A DNA stretch of 64,000 nt, taken from positions 1-64,000 of the forward strand of contig JBCBRY010000013.1 in the NCBI GenBank assembly GCA_039819485.1, read 5' to 3'. Source of the stretch: UBA6168 sp039819485. Lineage in GTDB: Bacteria; Bacteroidota; Bacteroidia; Chitinophagales; Saprospiraceae. Below, in pieces: positions 62,001 through 64,000 of the stretch; position 1 is the stretch's first letter; the number at the start of each line of letters is the position of its first letter. The notes under the pieces are model-generated. The model made no database searches and had not been told where the DNA came from. It saw nothing but the letters and a program-made list of their open reading frames with translations. A program made the position numbers and the translations under genes.

Positions 62001-63490
62001 TCTCCGTGAATGACCGGCTGGACTATACCATCCATTTTGAAAACGACCCCGAACTGGCCTCCGCTCCAGCCCAGAGAGTTGAAATAATCCACCCCTTTGA
62101 CGACAGCGTCAATCCGCTTTCGCTGCGATTGGGAGACTTTGAGTTCGCCAACATGATGTTCGAAGTGCCCGACAACAGCAGCTACTACAGTGCCCGCCTG
62201 GACGCCCTTGATTCCCTTGGCATTTATGTGGATGTGACGGCCGGTATCGACATTACCGAAAACAGGGCCTTTTGGATATTGCAAGCCATTGACCCAAACA
62301 CGGGGCTGGTACCGACCGATGCCTTGACCGGGGTATTGCCGGTCAACGATACGCTGACCCGCCGGGGAGAAGGCTCCCTGACGTTTACCATTTTACCTGA
62401 TGGTAATGCAAGCACCGGCGATACCATTTTTGCCACTGCAAATATCCTCTTTGATCAAAACGATACCATTGCCACCAATGAAGTGTTCAATGTGATTGAT
62501 GCTGTCGCTCCAAATACAACGATGGATTTGTTGGACTCCGTCCACGTCAGTGTGGATCCCATCGATTTATCCTGGTCCGGACAAGATGACCCGGGAGGCG
62601 TCGGTATCAATTTTTACGACTTGTATGTCAGCGTAAACGGAGGTGTTTTCAATTTGTACCAAAGTGGGATAGATACCAACTATTTTGCGTTTCAAGGAGA
62701 AAACAACTACGAGTATGCTTTCTATGTAAGGGCAACCGATCACGTTGGAAACGAGGAAGGCCCCAAGTACTTTGGAGAGACGGAGACGACTATCCAAAGA
62801 AGCATTTTCATCACTCCCAAAATATTCCTTCAAGGCCCCTATGATCCCGACAGCACCCTGATGTCTGATGCCCTGCGTGCCGAGGGCCATGTGCCTGTTT
62901 CCGAGCCATTCACCTCCCTCGGTTTCAACCTGGTCAACTACGCCACATCTGACACCTTAACCGCAGCCTTGCTCAGTTTAACGGGCCCAAACGCCATTGT
63001 GGACTGGGTATTCCTGGAACTGCGCGACCAGGCCGATTCCACCATTGTAAGGGCAGCGCGCCCGGCACTGATACAAAGGGATGGGGAGGTAGTGGACCTG
63101 GACGGCACGTCTCCCGTTGCTTTCACGGGACTGACCGGCGATGACTATTTCCTCGTCGTCCGCCACCGCAATCACTTGGGCGTGATGACTGCTTCGCCGC
63201 TTTCATTGTCCAACTTGTCTTCGACATTTGATTTTACGACCAATGCAAACAACAGTCTGGGTGGCACCAATGGCATTGCTGAAATCACCAGTGGTATTTA
63301 TGGGCTGTACGCCGGTGATTTTGATGGTAATGGCCAACTGCAAAACACCGATGTGAATGCCCTCATCCAAACAATCGGGAACGCAGGTTATCTGTCTGGC
63401 GACCTGGACATGAACGGGCAAGTACAAAACACAGATCTGCAATTGTTGCTGATCCCCAGCCTCGGCAAGGGAGAGCAATTTCCCCGTTAA
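59093..63490 (+). CDS. Secreted lipase-like alpha/beta hydrolase with SprB-type repeats and dockerin-like tail
   Basis: The 1465-residue protein has a signal peptide and then an alpha/beta-hydrolase domain with the oxyanion loop IFIHGWAGDGTTW near residue 38 and the nucleophile elbow ILVGHSMGGIAAREYL near 202, as in triacylglycerol lipases. A small Cys-rich module follows (ECGNGICEIGYGEY, NCPSDC), then three SprB-like repeats (CDGEIEVNITNG, CDGVATISLNC, CDGTLIVTAQGG). From about residue 950 comes a DUF7619-type beta region (FDPNEIVGPPGYGDGNWVSV, RLDYTIHFEND). The C-terminus has two calcium loops DFDGNGQLQNTD and DLDMNGQVQNTD, as in dockerins. Up to about 61,675 the DNA is AT-rich, then abruptly GC-richer, so the gene may be a fusion. 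Confidence 0.85.
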   Translation: MRCKYSLKIINVLILILGLSFESISQVPSGPCDCPYPIIFIHGWAGDGTTWKKIYDDDDFKQIWGSLNLPESADELSHVYNSVLNVNLETNIWGDDGTPDYDNCNQQPCYSDDDVIVHEQFSNTHIDVLENGCLYAINFKNWWSDGSGNQSPILLLNNSGSPTPTHSDSNESSAFKQGYALGKMINQVLEITGKEKVILVGHSMGGIAAREYLQRTDQNGNHIWWVDSTSQTGHKVAKLLTVGTPHRGSNTGNTAPIPGLIFLDFNSEAVRDLRYSYEILTIPSKGVYLYGGNESTIPLINNFASEDVDCDGEENSDVVGINSEGTIFGWNGTRDNQSMKLPINLKYTYYVSGGIVIPPYINESSDGIVLRDRQWLFEGGDGSLLDFLNGTSIPVPINNLHYLTSDKIATTGKWHTIIPPTETQDIKNVVRGLDEADYPVFAYKVDPNVWYSGIVQVREDKVPFNSIFNGHSFSNEDLKYIDGDWYKFTLDVSVPSISIELDKRPNTPVRIEFYENPPYLYSNENGSLLNGSGFSSNDLLTVDFRPSTGKVDAGTYYFRITHVLLGQNEPFDAWKQPYKFRVITNPPECGNGICEIGYGEYDNETYQNCPSDCDQEICNFSNEVVISEIKTSCSQYCDGEIEVNITNGIPVTFTWSGNVGNNVTNTATSSIATNLCEGFYELTITNSEGCSNELEFDFSSEYLSLVEPITSNTTCNEICDGVATISLNCEFSPPYLYEWEHESGQTGIEFTSQPSIEIPHLCIGNYSIQVSNVNGDVATTTFNVESDNYDLSIIEDFVEKPTCQNNCDGTLIVTAQGGVSPYLFFWEGGSINPFPVTQSSGSAGLCPGNHSITIQDDLGCRATATFHIGTTSDLDLKLYGTGNFPACFRNGVPLGNLTAEPSGGDPPYTFNWGNDGVLRDVPSGIYTAVVSDQDNCQVSRTIILGLIPSLCSFDPNEIVGPPGYGDGNWVSVNDRLDYTIHFENDPELASAPAQRVEIIHPFDDSVNPLSLRLGDFEFANMMFEVPDNSSYYSARLDALDSLGIYVDVTAGIDITENRAFWILQAIDPNTGLVPTDALTGVLPVNDTLTRRGEGSLTFTILPDGNASTGDTIFATANILFDQNDTIATNEVFNVIDAVAPNTTMDLLDSVHVSVDPIDLSWSGQDDPGGVGINFYDLYVSVNGGVFNLYQSGIDTNYFAFQGENNYEYAFYVRATDHVGNEEGPKYFGETETTIQRSIFITPKIFLQGPYDPDSTLMSDALRAEGHVPVSEPFTSLGFNLVNYATSDTLTAALLSLTGPNAIVDWVFLELRDQADSTIVRAARPALIQRDGEVVDLDGTSPVAFTGLTGDDYFLVVRHRNHLGVMTASPLSLSNLSSTFDFTTNANNSLGGTNGIAEITSGIYGLYAGDFDGNGQLQNTDVNALIQTIGNAGYLSGDLDMNGQVQNTDLQLLLIPSLGKGEQFPR

Positions 63491-63493
63491 TCA

Positions 63494-64000
63494 ATGCTAA
63501 AAAAATGGACCATGTTTATTAAAAATATATTTCTGATAATTTTCTTTTGTTATCTGGGATATTCCGCCGCTGCCCAGGACGTCACCTTTGCTTTTGCCAA
63601 CGATTCCATCAGCAATAATGGGAATAGCTTTGAGGCGGATGTGGTGATCAGCAGCGCGGCCGGGTTCAAATTGGGTTCCGGCCAGTTATATCTCAATTAC
63701 AACTCGGAAGCGTTCGGGGAAAATGTGGTCGGTAACAACAGGTTGACCATCACTCGTTCAAATGTGAGTTTGTTATCACAGACTGTTGGGGCACCTCCAT
63801 TTATATTTGACTATTACAATCAATTTATAACTGCGGACAATACCGTTTCCCGATTTTCATTTTCGTGGCAGCATGCATTTTCTGATGGATGCCTGAGTGC
63901 CAACAATGTTAATAACAGTGATGCTTTGCTGTTTCATATCAAGCTGGACTTTATACCTGGAGGCCAGTCCTTTTTTCCTGGTTTATGCTTTGAATCAACG
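63494..64000 (+). CDS. Secreted protein with cohesin-like N-domain, cut by window end
   Basis: Only the first 169 codons are present. The ATG at 63494, 3 bp after the previous stop, gives a signal peptide (FIKNIFLIIFFCYLGYSAAA followed by Q); an ATG at 63512 is possible too. The mature start DVTFAFANDSISNNGNSFEA and the stretch FKLGSGQLYLNYNSEAFGEN look like the strands of a cohesin-type beta-sandwich, as seen in other Saprospiria surface proteins. The tight spacing suggests co-transcription with the dockerin-tailed lipase-like gene. The C-terminus, where a sorting domain might lie, is outside the window. Confidence 0.7.
   Translation, partial: MLKKWTMFIKNIFLIIFFCYLGYSAAAQDVTFAFANDSISNNGNSFEADVVISSAAGFKLGSGQLYLNYNSEAFGENVVGNNRLTITRSNVSLLSQTVGAPPFIFDYYNQFITADNTVSRFSFSWQHAFSDGCLSANNVNNSDALLFHIKLDFIPGGQSFFPGLCFEST

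Overview
The window is a stretch of chromosome from a member of the Bacteroidota, most likely a Saprospiria/Lewinella-like marine or activated-sludge bacterium. This is inferred from a type IX secretion (T9SS) cargo protein, a TonB receptor paired with a DUF4249 lipoprotein, a lipoprotein TamA homologue (TamL) next to TamB, a sugar-porter/GH43 pair, very large CARDB and SprB-type secreted proteins, and A-rich leaders without clear Shine-Dalgarno sequences. No tRNA, rRNA, CRISPR array, phage or transposase gene was recognised.

Layout. 0.4-4.6 kb: a small membrane protein, an FAD monooxygenase and a membrane-anchored fumarylacetoacetase-fold enzyme in one operon, followed by a Crp-type regulator. 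5.0-11.8 kb: enoyl-ACP reductase (FabI), a TolC/adaptor/RND efflux operon, and AcpS convergent to it. 12.5-16.4 kb: a vanadium-haloperoxidase-family protein, a flavin amine oxidase, and a T9SS cargo gene whose sorting domain is cut by an in-frame stop. 16.6-20.6 kb: an HD hydrolase, a beta-propeller protein and a CotH-like protein, the last two without signal peptides. 20.9-22.3 kb: a decayed gene, a GxxExxY (PD-(D/E)XK-like) gene and about four 107-bp palindromic tandem repeats. 22.3-24.6 kb: an orphan HypF. 25-32 kb: TonB receptor/DUF4249 pair, GH43 beta-xylosidase and MFS sugar porter. 31.9-39.5 kb: ECF sigma factor and anti-sigma, App1-type phosphatase, aldehyde dehydrogenase, an AT-rich SMI1/KNR4-like cassette, TamL. 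39.8-44.7 kb: TamB. 45.2-48.5 kb: a TPR histidine kinase, a LytTR response regulator and a 38-residue double-glycine peptide with its own terminator. 50-64 kb: large secreted repeat proteins, a lipase with a dockerin-like tail, and the start of a possibly cohesin-like protein.

Intergenic DNA is dominated by three families of short palindromic elements. One is MITE-like, about 90-130 bp, with inverted TGACACTTTT/AAAAGTGTCA termini (eight or more copies). One is a CGCAGAG-type long hairpin family. One is a small AGCGGTAACAnCG hairpin family. One MITE-like copy is flanked by a 24-bp direct repeat that duplicates a gene start, and one small hairpin lies inside a reading frame.

The most promising new biology is the GG-motif peptide beside the TPR kinase and LytTR regulator, which has the parts expected of a peptide-signalling circuit. 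The GxxExxY gene nested in palindromic repeats comes next. All functional statements rest on reading motifs by eye; no database search was possible.
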